This document shows, piece by piece, positions 5,950 to 12,993 of a stretch of 15,166 nt of DNA. How positions within the stretch are numbered: position 1 is the first letter of the stretch; every line of letters begins with the position of its first letter. Below the pieces are notes generated by a model. It was not told the DNA's origin, did not search any database, and was given only the letters and a program-made list of their open reading frames with translations. The stretch comes from JBEKIK01 sp049509395 (GTDB taxonomy: Bacteria > Planctomycetota > Planctomycetia > Pirellulales > Thermoguttaceae), in NCBI GenBank assembly GCA_049509395.1, contig JBEKZY010000101.1:1-15166 (forward strand), written 5' to 3'. A program made the position numbers and the translations under genes.

Positions 5950-6945
5950 TCAAATCTTAAACAGGAGGACAGGCATTCTTGCCTGTCTTTTCGGACCAGA
6001 CAAGCCAGACAGGAATGTCTGGCCTCCTGATTTATTCGATTCGGGACAGTACAGCGGCGAATCGAGGCCGGATGTTATCATTATGCGCAGGCCGTCCAAA
6101 ATCCGCGTGCAATAGCGCAGGGCACGGTCGATTTTCTGCGTCTGGGCGGCGTCGGTTTGCTGTTTTATCAACCACTGCTTGGGCGACATTTTAAGAATTC
6201 CGCATTTGTAATCATGCTCTTCCTGGCGGAGCGTTCGCTGGCGCCCTTCGGCCGCGGATTTTAAATGCATGAAAAAAGCATTGATCCGCTCGAATGCCTC
6301 CTGGTATTTGCCCGACTTAAACTCGTGATCTCTTACAAAACCGATTCCATCGGCGTTGGGCAAAAGACCCGTAAGCTGGGCGGCCGTTTGCAGTTGGGTG
6401 AACGAGCCCATGTCGATTATGTGTATGGCGGCATTTTTCCCTTGTTCGATGGGATCATCCACTTCGCCCGCGGATGCGTCTTGCGAGACCTGGAAGGCAG
6501 GTTCCGGCTTTGCGCCGGGCTTAGAACTTAGGGAAACAATTGTCTTGGGTTTGTCGGGCTGGAGCCGGGCCATTTTTTCCAGTTGACGGTCAAGGCCGTC
6601 AAAACGCTCGAGCACGTCTTTTATCTTTGCCTGCTTGTCGCGGAGTTTTTGGATCTCCTTTTTTCCGCCGCCGGTTTTTTCGGGATCTTGTTTAATGACC
6701 TGCAGATGCATGCGGCGGTAAAGCTCTCCTGTTTCCCGCACCAAGCGGAATGTCTCGACGAAATTCCTTTCCTGAAAGGCCTTTTTCGCGTCGTTCAAAC
6801 CGTTGGCATACTGCACCCCCCTTATTAAAACATAGAGATCATCCATCTCTTGCATGATATCGGCCGGAGATTTGAGCCTCTCCGCCGCAGGCGAAGGCCC
6901 TGCTTTGTCTTTTCCTCCTGGATGGAAAAAGGGTATAAATCCCAT
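5950..6945 (-). CDS. Helical protein of unknown function, coupled to the Gfo/Idh/MocA gene
   Basis: I do not recognise this family. The product (331 aa from ATG 6945; 337 aa from a TTG at 6963 that overlaps the upstream stop as TTGA) has no signal peptide or membrane segment. After a Pro/Gly/Lys-rich start it shows a helical domain (ADIMQEMDDLYVLIRGVQYA...), a Lys/Glu-rich coiled-coil-like stretch (KKEIQKLRDKQAKIKDVLER), a low-complexity linker, then a second domain beginning AIHIIDMGSFTQLQTAAQL and rich in helices. About 23 residues near the C-terminus (from GGQTFLSGLSG to MPVLL) are translated from a palindromic repeat at 5962-6029, so the native stop has probably been displaced. Tight coupling to the upstream gene argues for a shared process. 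The start is uncertain between the two codons given. Confidence 0.75.
   Translation of the reverse strand: MGFIPFFHPGGKDKAGPSPAAERLKSPADIMQEMDDLYVLIRGVQYANGLNDAKKAFQERNFVETFRLVRETGELYRRMHLQVIKQDPEKTGGGKKEIQKLRDKQAKIKDVLERFDGLDRQLEKMARLQPDKPKTIVSLSSKPGAKPEPAFQVSQDASAGEVDDPIEQGKNAAIHIIDMGSFTQLQTAAQLTGLLPNADGIGFVRDHEFKSGKYQEAFERINAFFMHLKSAAEGRQRTLRQEEHDYKCGILKMSPKQWLIKQQTDAAQTQKIDRALRYCTRILDGLRIMITSGLDSPLYCPESNKSGGQTFLSGLSGPKRQARMPVLLFKI
5962..6029. repeat. REP-like palindromic element inside the 3' end of a gene
   Basis: Outer arms CAGGAGG (5962-5968) and CCTCCTG (6023-6029) enclose two hairpins: GACAGGCA-TTCT-TGCCTGTC (5968-5987) and GCCAGACA-GGAA-TGTCTGGC (6004-6023). The plan of an outer stem with two inner hairpins is the same as in the element at 2616-2699, though the sequence differs. 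It overlaps the last ~23 sense codons of the unknown helical protein. Confidence 0.8.
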
Positions 6946-6959
6946 TTTTCGGTCTTGCG

Positions 6960-8699
6960 TCAACTATACCGGCTCAAGTCCGGTTTGACATTTTCGGGCG
7001 TATCGTCGCTGTCGATGTCGAACCACTCCTTTTTGAACTCGATCCGTGCTCCTTCGCGTGCGGCCATGTTGGTCACAAGCGCGATCACGGCGTCGCCCAT
7101 GGCGACTTGGGGCGGGCAGCGGGGCAGATTTTCCGGATCGCGGTTGCGCACGCACCAGGCCCAGTGTTCCAATTCTTCGGTGTAACCGCGTTCGGCCGGC
7201 AAAGTGCCCAGTGCGCCGATGGCGGCCGATTCGGCATCGCCGGCTTCGTCGAGTAGCAAAACGGGCCGCGGCTTTTTTTGGGGGTCTTTGCTCGTGGCGA
7301 CTTTGATCTTTTTATCGGTGGCTGAAGTTTTAAAGACCATGGCGTCCTTTTCGGTGTCCAGCAGGAGCGTGCCTTCGGTGCCCAGGACCGTTTCGCCGTA
7401 TCCGCCGAATCCGTTGCCGTTGATCGAGGCGTATTGCACGCCGATCTTCTTTTTCGCGGCCTGGGGGTCGTTGGCGTCGTAGCCCGGGGCCGGAAACTCG
7501 AAAACGCAAAACACGTGATCTTCCACGTCGCGGTCGGGCGGAAAGAGCGGCCGGCTGCTGGAGGCGCACACGTTAAGCGGCATCTGCTTGTGCCCGCCGT
7601 GGACCGCGGCGATGAAGATGCTCGCGGCGTCGAGTTGATGGGAGCCCAATTCGGCCATCAATCCGCCGCTGGTTCGATCCCAAAGCCTCCAGCGGATCAA
7701 CTCCTCGATGGCCGGGCGGTCGTAGATCGCCTTGCCCTCGATGTCTTTCAGTTCCAAGTCTTCGTAACCATACTTTTTTGCATTAATCGCGGCGTCTTCG
7801 ATCTGGGCTTTGACCTGGGCGACTCTTTCTTCCCAATCCGCCGCGGATTTGTTGTTCTCTTTCTTCAATTGATCGAGTTTTTTCGTCCAATCGCGGAGGT
7901 TTTTATCCAGCACGTCGGCCAGCGGATCGTCGGGTTTTGCGGCCTTGGGCATGGGCTGCTGCCAACTGTCGTTGCCCGGCAGATTGCCCCGGTGCCATTG
8001 GGCGCGGATGTAGTGCAACTCGCCCAACAAACCCTGGCGGATCATTTCCACCGAATTGTTGTACAAGATGTTGTAATGCCGTTGATGCCCGACGGCCAGC
8101 AGCAAGTCGGTTTGCTTGGCTACGCGGGCCATTTCCTTGCACTCGTGGACGCTGTGGCCCATGAGTTTTTCGGTCATCACGTGCAAGCCGGCTTTTAGGG
8201 CCGCGATGGCCGCCTTGGCGTGCAGGTGCAAGGGCAAGGCGATTACGACCGCCTCGACGCCGTCCTGCTTGGCGTTTTCGATCAGATCTTCGAAGGCCGA
8301 GTAGACTTTGAGATTCTTTCGGGCATCATCCTCCGATTTCCAGTCGTAGACGCTGAGCAAGCCCGGCCGGACTTTGCGGGCGGTTTCGCTGTAATAATCG
8401 CCGTGAAACGCCCGCCATACGTTGTAAGGCCGGACGTCGGCAATCGACTTGACCGCGATGAACTTGGGATTGATGGCTCCTATGAGCACGCATCCTTCGT
8501 CGCCGGTGCCGATAACGCCTACTCGAAGCGGTTCGCTGAGCGATTTGCCGTAGCCGAAATACAACTCGCCCAGGCCGTTGCCTGACGTCGCGTTGTTATT
8601 GATGGTTTTTTTGAGCAAATCGCGGCGGATCGGCTTGCTGCCCACGGCCGCGTTGAAATTCTCCTTGCCGATCGCTCGCTGCTCGGGAGTTAAGTACAT
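6960..8699 (-). CDS. Gfo/Idh/MocA family oxidoreductase with degenerate Tat signal
   Basis: The 579-aa product is a NAD(P)-dependent sugar-type oxidoreductase. PLRVGVIGTGDEG (57-69) is the Rossmann dinucleotide loop, VIALPLHLHAKAA and HVMTEKLMGHSVHECKEM match the family's 'P...H' and 'EKP' blocks (here EKL), and LMAELGSHQLDAASIF carries the 'E.G.H..D' motif of the catalytic half. A Lys/Glu-rich helical insertion (LDKNLRDWTKKLDQLKKENN onward) separates the two halves. The N-terminus aligns without gaps to the Tat signal of the paralog at 8915-10630: the RRDLLK motif at residues 25-30 is kept, but the hydrophobic core is polar (TINNNATSGNG), so export is doubtful. The ATG follows a simple-sequence repeat by 3 nt and has no Shine-Dalgarno. 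Substrate unknown. Confidence 0.92.
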   Translation of the reverse strand: MYLTPEQRAIGKENFNAAVGSKPIRRDLLKKTINNNATSGNGLGELYFGYGKSLSEPLRVGVIGTGDEGCVLIGAINPKFIAVKSIADVRPYNVWRAFHGDYYSETARKVRPGLLSVYDWKSEDDARKNLKVYSAFEDLIENAKQDGVEAVVIALPLHLHAKAAIAALKAGLHVMTEKLMGHSVHECKEMARVAKQTDLLLAVGHQRHYNILYNNSVEMIRQGLLGELHYIRAQWHRGNLPGNDSWQQPMPKAAKPDDPLADVLDKNLRDWTKKLDQLKKENNKSAADWEERVAQVKAQIEDAAINAKKYGYEDLELKDIEGKAIYDRPAIEELIRWRLWDRTSGGLMAELGSHQLDAASIFIAAVHGGHKQMPLNVCASSSRPLFPPDRDVEDHVFCVFEFPAPGYDANDPQAAKKKIGVQYASINGNGFGGYGETVLGTEGTLLLDTEKDAMVFKTSATDKKIKVATSKDPQKKPRPVLLLDEAGDAESAAIGALGTLPAERGYTEELEHWAWCVRNRDPENLPRCPPQVAMGDAVIALVTNMAAREGARIEFKKEWFDIDSDDTPENVKPDLSRYS

Positions 8700-8914
8700 T
8701 TTAGGGGCTAGGGATTGGGGATTGGGGGCTAGAGATTGAAGATTGCATGCGTTATGCGTACATTTTTTCTATTGCAAATTGACAATTGCAAATTTCAAAT
8801 TGCAAATTGAACAAAGATGAAGAATTAATATTTTCATAAAACAGAGTTTTTGTATTCTTGTCCAATTTAAAATTTGCAATTTGCAATACAATATTCATCA
8901 TTCAACATTTATTG
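8700..8914. repeat. AT-rich repeat cluster between the two oxidoreductase genes
   Basis: Two repeat types fill this gap. At 8703-8740 short units of the form GGGGCTAGGGATTGGGGATT are reiterated and touch the start of the downstream gene. At 8771-8809 the motif ATTGCAAATT recurs; a 25-bp stretch (8785-8809) is repeated in inverted form at 8863-8887 with three mismatches. A related copy lies at 11679-11699. No gene, terminator or clear promoter is seen. Confidence 0.65.
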
Positions 8915-10630
8915 TTATCCTTTATATCGGTTCAGGTCCGGGGCGATTCCTTCCGGGGTATCGTCGCTTTCTATGGTGAACCAATCATTTTTGAATTCGA
9001 TTGGCCGGCCTTCGCGGGCGGACATGTTGGCCGCATGCACGATCACGGCGTCGCACAGGGCCACGGCCGGATAGCATCGCGGTTTATTTTCCTGGGCTGG
9101 ATTGCGGATGCACCATGCCCAGTGTTCGATTTCTTCTTTATACCCGCGATAGGCATCGGGATCGGCCGCCGATTTTGATGCCTCCACGTCCGCGTAACCG
9201 CTGGCCTGGGTATCCAGGACCGCGGGCTTGCCGGCGGAAATGGAAATTTTGCCGGCTGCCGCCGGGTCGGGAACGATGCTTAAGGCCCATTCGCGTTCCA
9301 AAAGCAGGGTTCGCTTGGTGCCGTAGACGATCTCGCCGTACCCGCCAAAGTCGTTGCCGTTGACTGCGGCGTATTGCACGCCGATTTTCTTTAGGTTCTT
9401 CAAGGGATCTTTGGCATCGTATCCCGGGGCCGGGTATTCCACGATGCAGTAAACATGGTCGTCCGCTTCACGGTCGGGCGGAAACAGGGGCCGGCCGGCC
9501 GAGGCGACTATGGTTAGCGGAATTTGTTTTTTCCCGCCATGCGCGGCAGCGACGTACAAACCGGCCGCGTCGAGTTGATGGCCGCCTAATTCGCCCATCA
9601 AGCCCGCCCCGGTCCGGTCCCACAAACGCCAGCGAATCAACTCTTCGATGGGCGGCGCTTCGTATATGACCTTGCCGGAGGCGTCCTTGATCTGGTGACT
9701 TTGATAACCGAACTTTTCCGCATCGACCGTCTTATCGGCGATTTGGGCCTTGAGTTGATCGACTCTGGCCTGCCACACGTCGATATCCCGGCCCTCGGCC
9801 TTATCCAGTTCTTTCTGCCAGGTCTTCAGTTTTTTTACCAGTTCTTCGCTCTGCGGATCTTTGGGTTTTACGCCGGGCGGAAGAGGCGGCTGCCAGGTGT
9901 CGTTGCCCGGCATATTGTCCCTATGCCATTGCGCGCGAATATAATGTACCTGGCCCAACAGTCCCTGCCTGATCGATTCCTGGGCGTTGGCGTACAAGAT
10001 GTTGTAGTGCCGCTGATGCCCGACTGCCAGGAGCAAACCGGTTTGCTTTGCCGCCCGGGCCATTTCCTTGCACTCGTGGACGCTGTGGGCCATGAGTTTT
10101 TCGGTAAACACGTGCAAACCCGCGCTGATTGCGGAAATAGCCGCCTCGGCGTGGAGGTGCAAGGGCAAGGCGATGATTACGCCTTCCAAGCCGTCGGCCT
10201 TGGCGTTTGCGATCAACTCGGGATAAGTGCCGTAGACCTTGACGTGCTTGCGGGCTTCGTTTTCGTTATTCCAGCGGTACTTGGCCACAAGTCCCGGTTT
10301 GAGTTTCATTGCGTAATCGGAGTAATGATCGCCTTTAAAAGCCCGATGGATGCTGTAAGGCCGGATGTCGGCGATTGATTTCACCTCGATAAAGGCGGGA
10401 TTGAGCGCGCCGAGGAGCACGCCGCATTGGTCGCCCACGCCGATCACGCCAACCCTGACCGGTGAGCCGAGGGCCTTGTCGTAACCGAAATAAAAGGCCC
10501 CCAATCCCCCGCCCACGACCACGCCCGCGGCTAATGTGCCCTTGAGAAAATCGCGGCGGCTGAAATCGCCGGCGACCGGTCTTTGACCTTGCGGCACGGT
10601 TGTTTTATTTGGAGGAAGCTTGGGCGTCAT
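8915..10630 (-). CDS. Tat-exported Gfo/Idh/MocA family oxidoreductase
   Basis: The 571-aa product opens with a textbook twin-arginine signal: SRRDFLKG (24-31), then a hydrophobic stretch TLAAGVVVGGGLGAFYF. This predicts folded export with bound cofactor, as known for Zymomonas glucose-fructose oxidoreductase. VRVGVIGVGDQCG is the Rossmann loop, HVFTEKLMAHSVHECKEM the EKP-type block, and LMGELGGHQLDAAGLY the catalytic motif. A ~60-residue Lys/Asp-rich helical insertion (EELVKKLKTWQKELDKAEGR onward) precedes the second half. It is a tandem paralog of the gene at 6960-8699, with a near-identical block from LPLHLHA to WHR. The start lies 2 nt after the DoxX stop, so the two are surely co-transcribed. 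The substrate is probably a sugar or polyol, but is unproven. Confidence 0.95.
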   Translation of the reverse strand: MTPKLPPNKTTVPQGQRPVAGDFSRRDFLKGTLAAGVVVGGGLGAFYFGYDKALGSPVRVGVIGVGDQCGVLLGALNPAFIEVKSIADIRPYSIHRAFKGDHYSDYAMKLKPGLVAKYRWNNENEARKHVKVYGTYPELIANAKADGLEGVIIALPLHLHAEAAISAISAGLHVFTEKLMAHSVHECKEMARAAKQTGLLLAVGHQRHYNILYANAQESIRQGLLGQVHYIRAQWHRDNMPGNDTWQPPLPPGVKPKDPQSEELVKKLKTWQKELDKAEGRDIDVWQARVDQLKAQIADKTVDAEKFGYQSHQIKDASGKVIYEAPPIEELIRWRLWDRTGAGLMGELGGHQLDAAGLYVAAAHGGKKQIPLTIVASAGRPLFPPDREADDHVYCIVEYPAPGYDAKDPLKNLKKIGVQYAAVNGNDFGGYGEIVYGTKRTLLLEREWALSIVPDPAAAGKISISAGKPAVLDTQASGYADVEASKSAADPDAYRGYKEEIEHWAWCIRNPAQENKPRCYPAVALCDAVIVHAANMSAREGRPIEFKNDWFTIESDDTPEGIAPDLNRYKG

Positions 10631-10632
10631 AT

Positions 10633-11640
10633 TTATGTCTTTTTACAAAACGGTTTTACAAACATGCGATGCACGAAAAAGTCAAGTCCGCCCCAGCGCC
10701 CGGCGGCCGAGGAGGCGATCACCAGCAGGGCGACCATCTCGATAAAGTCCTTGTTTATTAATAGTGCGTGACCGAGGATGTCTGGATCGGGCGGATAAAT
10801 CGTGGGCCAGGCGGGTTGGGTCATGACCACGAAGCACATAAAGGCCGCGCCGCCTAAGGCCGCCAACCGGGTGAACAAGCCGAGGACCAGGCACAATCCG
10901 ATTGCGGTCAGCCCGTATGTGACCGCGAAGTTGATCTGTTCCATGCGGTCCCACTGCCAGATTTTCCAATTACCCGGCATGGATGCTATTTTTTCCCGCT
11001 GCTTGTCATCCATCAGTTCGTATAAGACTTTTTTATACGACGCTTCCCGGCCTTCGATTTCCATTATCCACGCGTTGGCTTCGCCGCGTAATTCCATCAT
11101 CCGGTTCCAGCGGCGCTGCTTTTGAAAAGGGGCGTCCTGCTGGGCCTCCGCACTTTTTTCGAACCGGTCCAGGGCTGCGAAATAGGCCTCGATGCGATCT
11201 AAATTGGCGGCGAAATAGGCCTCCAGCGATTTTTTAAATTCGATATACTTTTTTTCGGAGTCGGTTTCGAATTGTTGATGGGCGGCCGTGGCAGCCTGAT
11301 CGGTTACGTCCCGCGGCTTAAGATAATCCACCAGGTTCTGACGGTAATCGTTCCACCGCGCGGCGATGGGGTCGGAGTCGATCCGTTTTTTCCCGTTTTC
11401 ATCGGTAACAACACGCAGGCGCTGGCGGCCGTTGATGTCGGGAATCAGGGCGTAAAAAAATCCAGCCAAAGGCCCCTTGGCTTGACTTAAAAATGGCTCG
11501 GCCGTGAACTGATCGCGGTGTTCGATCTTCCACACGCCTTCGTAAAGAAAATGACAACCCAGGCACAACCGCAGCACTACCAACGTCAAAACCGCCGGCA
11601 GGCATATGGAAAATTTATTGTCACATTTGTTTTCGTTCAG
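10633..11640 (-). CDS. DoxX-family membrane protein with large extracytoplasmic insertion
   Basis: The ~335-aa product has a first membrane helix (about residues 11-33, PAVLTLVVLRLCLGCHFLYEG), then a ~190-residue charged, largely helical loop. This is followed by helices at FAVTYGLTAIGLCLVLGL, LAALGGAAFMCFVVM and FIEMVALLVIASSAAG, ending GRWGGLDFFV, all typical of DoxX/TQO small subunit proteins. Ordinary DoxX proteins are ~130-160 aa, so the loop (FKKSLEAYFAANLDRIEAYF and similar) is an insertion between helices 1 and 2, probably on the outer face. No ATG or GTG lies in frame before the first helix. A perfect AAAGGAGGTG stands 6 nt from a CTG at 11640, which is chosen; an upstream TTG (11670) has no Shine-Dalgarno and would place it inside the coding region. 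It heads the DoxX-Gfo-Gfo cluster. Confidence 0.85.
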   Translation of the reverse strand: MNENKCDNKFSICLPAVLTLVVLRLCLGCHFLYEGVWKIEHRDQFTAEPFLSQAKGPLAGFFYALIPDINGRQRLRVVTDENGKKRIDSDPIAARWNDYRQNLVDYLKPRDVTDQAATAAHQQFETDSEKKYIEFKKSLEAYFAANLDRIEAYFAALDRFEKSAEAQQDAPFQKQRRWNRMMELRGEANAWIMEIEGREASYKKVLYELMDDKQREKIASMPGNWKIWQWDRMEQINFAVTYGLTAIGLCLVLGLFTRLAALGGAAFMCFVVMTQPAWPTIYPPDPDILGHALLINKDFIEMVALLVIASSAAGRWGGLDFFVHRMFVKPFCKKT

Positions 11641-11644
11641 GATA

Positions 11645-11654
11645 CACCTCCTTT
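11645..11654 (-). promoter_or_regulatory. Strong Shine-Dalgarno selecting a CTG start
   Basis: AAAGGAGGTG on the minus strand is a full anti-16S match. The GGAGG core ends 6 nt before CTG (11640-11638). The only other in-frame initiator of the usual kinds before the first membrane helix is TTG at 11670, upstream of this site. The codon ATC at 11643-11641 is too close (3 nt). Confidence 0.6.
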
Positions 11655-11700
11655 GCCCGGCCGGTCGCAACCAAATTTATTGCAAATTGCAAATTTAACT

Positions 11701-11810
11701 GGGTAGCACCGGTTCTTGAACCGGTGCGACGAAGTCGCAAGAGGTTTTGGCAAGGTTTTATGATCTCCTCTTGCGGCACAGCCGCCCAGGTTCAAGAACC
11801 TGGGCTACCC
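11701..11810. repeat. Large REP-like palindromic element
   Basis: Outer arms GGGTAGC (11701-11707) and GCTACCC (11804-11810) enclose mirrored hairpins GCACCGGTTC-TT-GAACCGGTGC (11706-11727) and GCCCAGGTTC-AA-GAACCTGGGC (11784-11805). They also enclose small hairpins GCGAC-GAA-GTCGC (11726-11738) and GCGGC-ACA-GCCGC (11773-11785), and a central 9-bp pairing CGCAAGAGG/CCTCTTGCG (11736-11744 with 11767-11775). It lies 61 bp upstream of the DoxX start, within the probable leader or promoter region. Confidence 0.8.
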
Positions 11811-11922
11811 TTCAAAAACCAAAGCCATAAAGTTGCACTGGAACTTGTATTTTATCCGCTAAAACATTACTCTGCCAGGATATAAGATTAGAATCCAACC
11901 CCACCACCGGTACTGGGGGTTT

Positions 11923-11961
11923 CTATGTTGGGGCAGCAGTTTAACTGCTGCCCCAACATAG
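11923..11961. repeat. Perfect 19-bp inverted repeat
   Basis: The arms CTATGTTGGGGCAGCAGTT (11923-11941) and their exact complement (11943-11961) are separated by a single base. No T-tract follows on either strand. It ends 48 bp before the dehydrogenase ATG, so it could be a regulatory stem in that leader, or another member of the interspersed palindromes. Confidence 0.75.
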
Positions 11962-12009
11962 TTGTTAAAATCAATGGTACATCTGACTCCATCGGGGATA
12001 AATTTTGCC

Positions 12010-12993
12010 ATGCGCATCGTACTTTGCTATCCAGTCGAAGCGAAACACATCGCACAAATTGCCGCGGCCATGCCGGGGGCCGAGATCGTCGACGCCGGGC
12101 AGGAGCACGTCGCCGAGCAACTTTTTACGGCCGATATTTTCTGCGGTCACGCCAAAGTACCCGTCGATTGGGACGGCGTGGTCCGCCAAGGCCGGTTGCG
12201 ATGGATTCAATCGTCGGCCGCCGGCATGGACCATTGTCTGGTGCCGTCGGTCATCGCGTCGGACATCGTTGTCACGAGCGCGTCGGGCGTGTTGGCCGAC
12301 CAGGTCGCCGAACATACCATCGCCCTGATTACGGCCTGGACCCGGAGTTTGCCCGTGTACTTTCGGGCGCAGCAGAAAAAGGAATTCATCCGCCGGCCCA
12401 CCCGCGATTTGACCCGCGGCACGGTGGGTATTGTGGGCCTTGGCGGCAACGGCCGGCGGTTGGTCGAGTTGCTCATGCCGTTTCAGACTAGAATTCTGGC
12501 CACAGATATGTTCCCCATCGACAAGCCCGAGGGGGTCGAAATGCTTTGGCCGTCCGACCGCCTGGACGATCTGCTGCCCCAGGTCGATTTCCTGATTTTA
12601 TCCTTGCCGCTATATGCCGAGACAAAAAACTATATCGACTCCGCAGCCCTTGCAAAGATGAAGCCAAAAGCGCTGCTTGTTAATATGGCTCGGGGACCGA
12701 TAGTGGTTCACGACGACCTAGTGGCGGCCTTGGAAAGCGGCCGTCTGGCCGGGGCGGTGATGGACGTTACCGAACCGGAACCGCTTCCCATGGCCAGCAA
12801 GCTTTGGGACATGCCCAACGTCATCATCACCCCGCACGTAGGCGGTCAGGCGGCATGGCGGATCGATACCATGACCGACCTATTTTGCCAAAATCTACAT
12901 CTTTGGCAAACCGGCCAACCACTAATTAATTACCTATCCGACAAACACTTAGGATTCCCCATTCGCGGCGGAGATTATCCAATTTGGAGGTAA
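12010..12993 (+). CDS. D-2-hydroxyacid dehydrogenase (NAD-dependent)
   Basis: The 327-aa product reduces 2-keto acids to D-2-hydroxy acids (or the reverse) with NAD(P). The nucleotide loop GIVGLGGNGRR carries GxGxxG (143-148). The catalytic triad is visible as R228 (NMARGPIVV), E257 (EPEPLP) and H276 (TPHVGGQAAW). VLADQVAEHTIALITAW is the family's dimer/hinge helix. ATG 12010 is preferred, giving MRIVLCYPVEAKHI, a normal first strand; an upstream ATG at 11962 adds 16 residues of palindrome-adjacent sequence. Substrate cannot be told; glyoxylate, hydroxypyruvate or a sugar-derived keto acid would fit the sugar-oxidoreductase neighbours. Divergent from the DoxX cluster; cytoplasmic. Confidence 0.92.
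   Translation: MRIVLCYPVEAKHIAQIAAAMPGAEIVDAGQEHVAEQLFTADIFCGHAKVPVDWDGVVRQGRLRWIQSSAAGMDHCLVPSVIASDIVVTSASGVLADQVAEHTIALITAWTRSLPVYFRAQQKKEFIRRPTRDLTRGTVGIVGLGGNGRRLVELLMPFQTRILATDMFPIDKPEGVEMLWPSDRLDDLLPQVDFLILSLPLYAETKNYIDSAALAKMKPKALLVNMARGPIVVHDDLVAALESGRLAGAVMDVTEPEPLPMASKLWDMPNVIITPHVGGQAAWRIDTMTDLFCQNLHLWQTGQPLINYLSDKHLGFPIRGGDYPIWR

Larger units (their letters stand above)
11641..12009. other. Divergent intergenic region filled with repeats
   Basis: The gap between the DoxX gene (minus) and the 2-hydroxyacid dehydrogenase gene (plus) contains a Shine-Dalgarno, an ATTGCAAATT-type repeat (11679-11699), a large palindromic element (11701-11810) and a long perfect inverted repeat (11923-11961). 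Promoters for both genes should lie in 11811-11922, but no clear -35/-10 pair could be chosen. Confidence 0.6.

Noticed and set aside
7434..8198. 254-codon plus-strand frame opposite the second oxidoreductase
   Set aside because: Reverse-strand shadow of a gene with intact Rossmann and catalytic motifs.
8771..8887. CRISPR-like array of ATTGCAAATT units
   Set aside because: Units are short, irregularly spaced, in both orientations and without unique spacers of constant length; no cas genes nearby.
11923..11961. Intrinsic terminator
   Set aside because: The stem is strong but no T-run follows on either strand and no gene ends directly before it.
11925..12491. 188-codon plus-strand frame over the dehydrogenase
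   Set aside because: It is an Arg/Gly-rich alternative frame of the dehydrogenase gene, which has intact catalytic motifs in the true frame.
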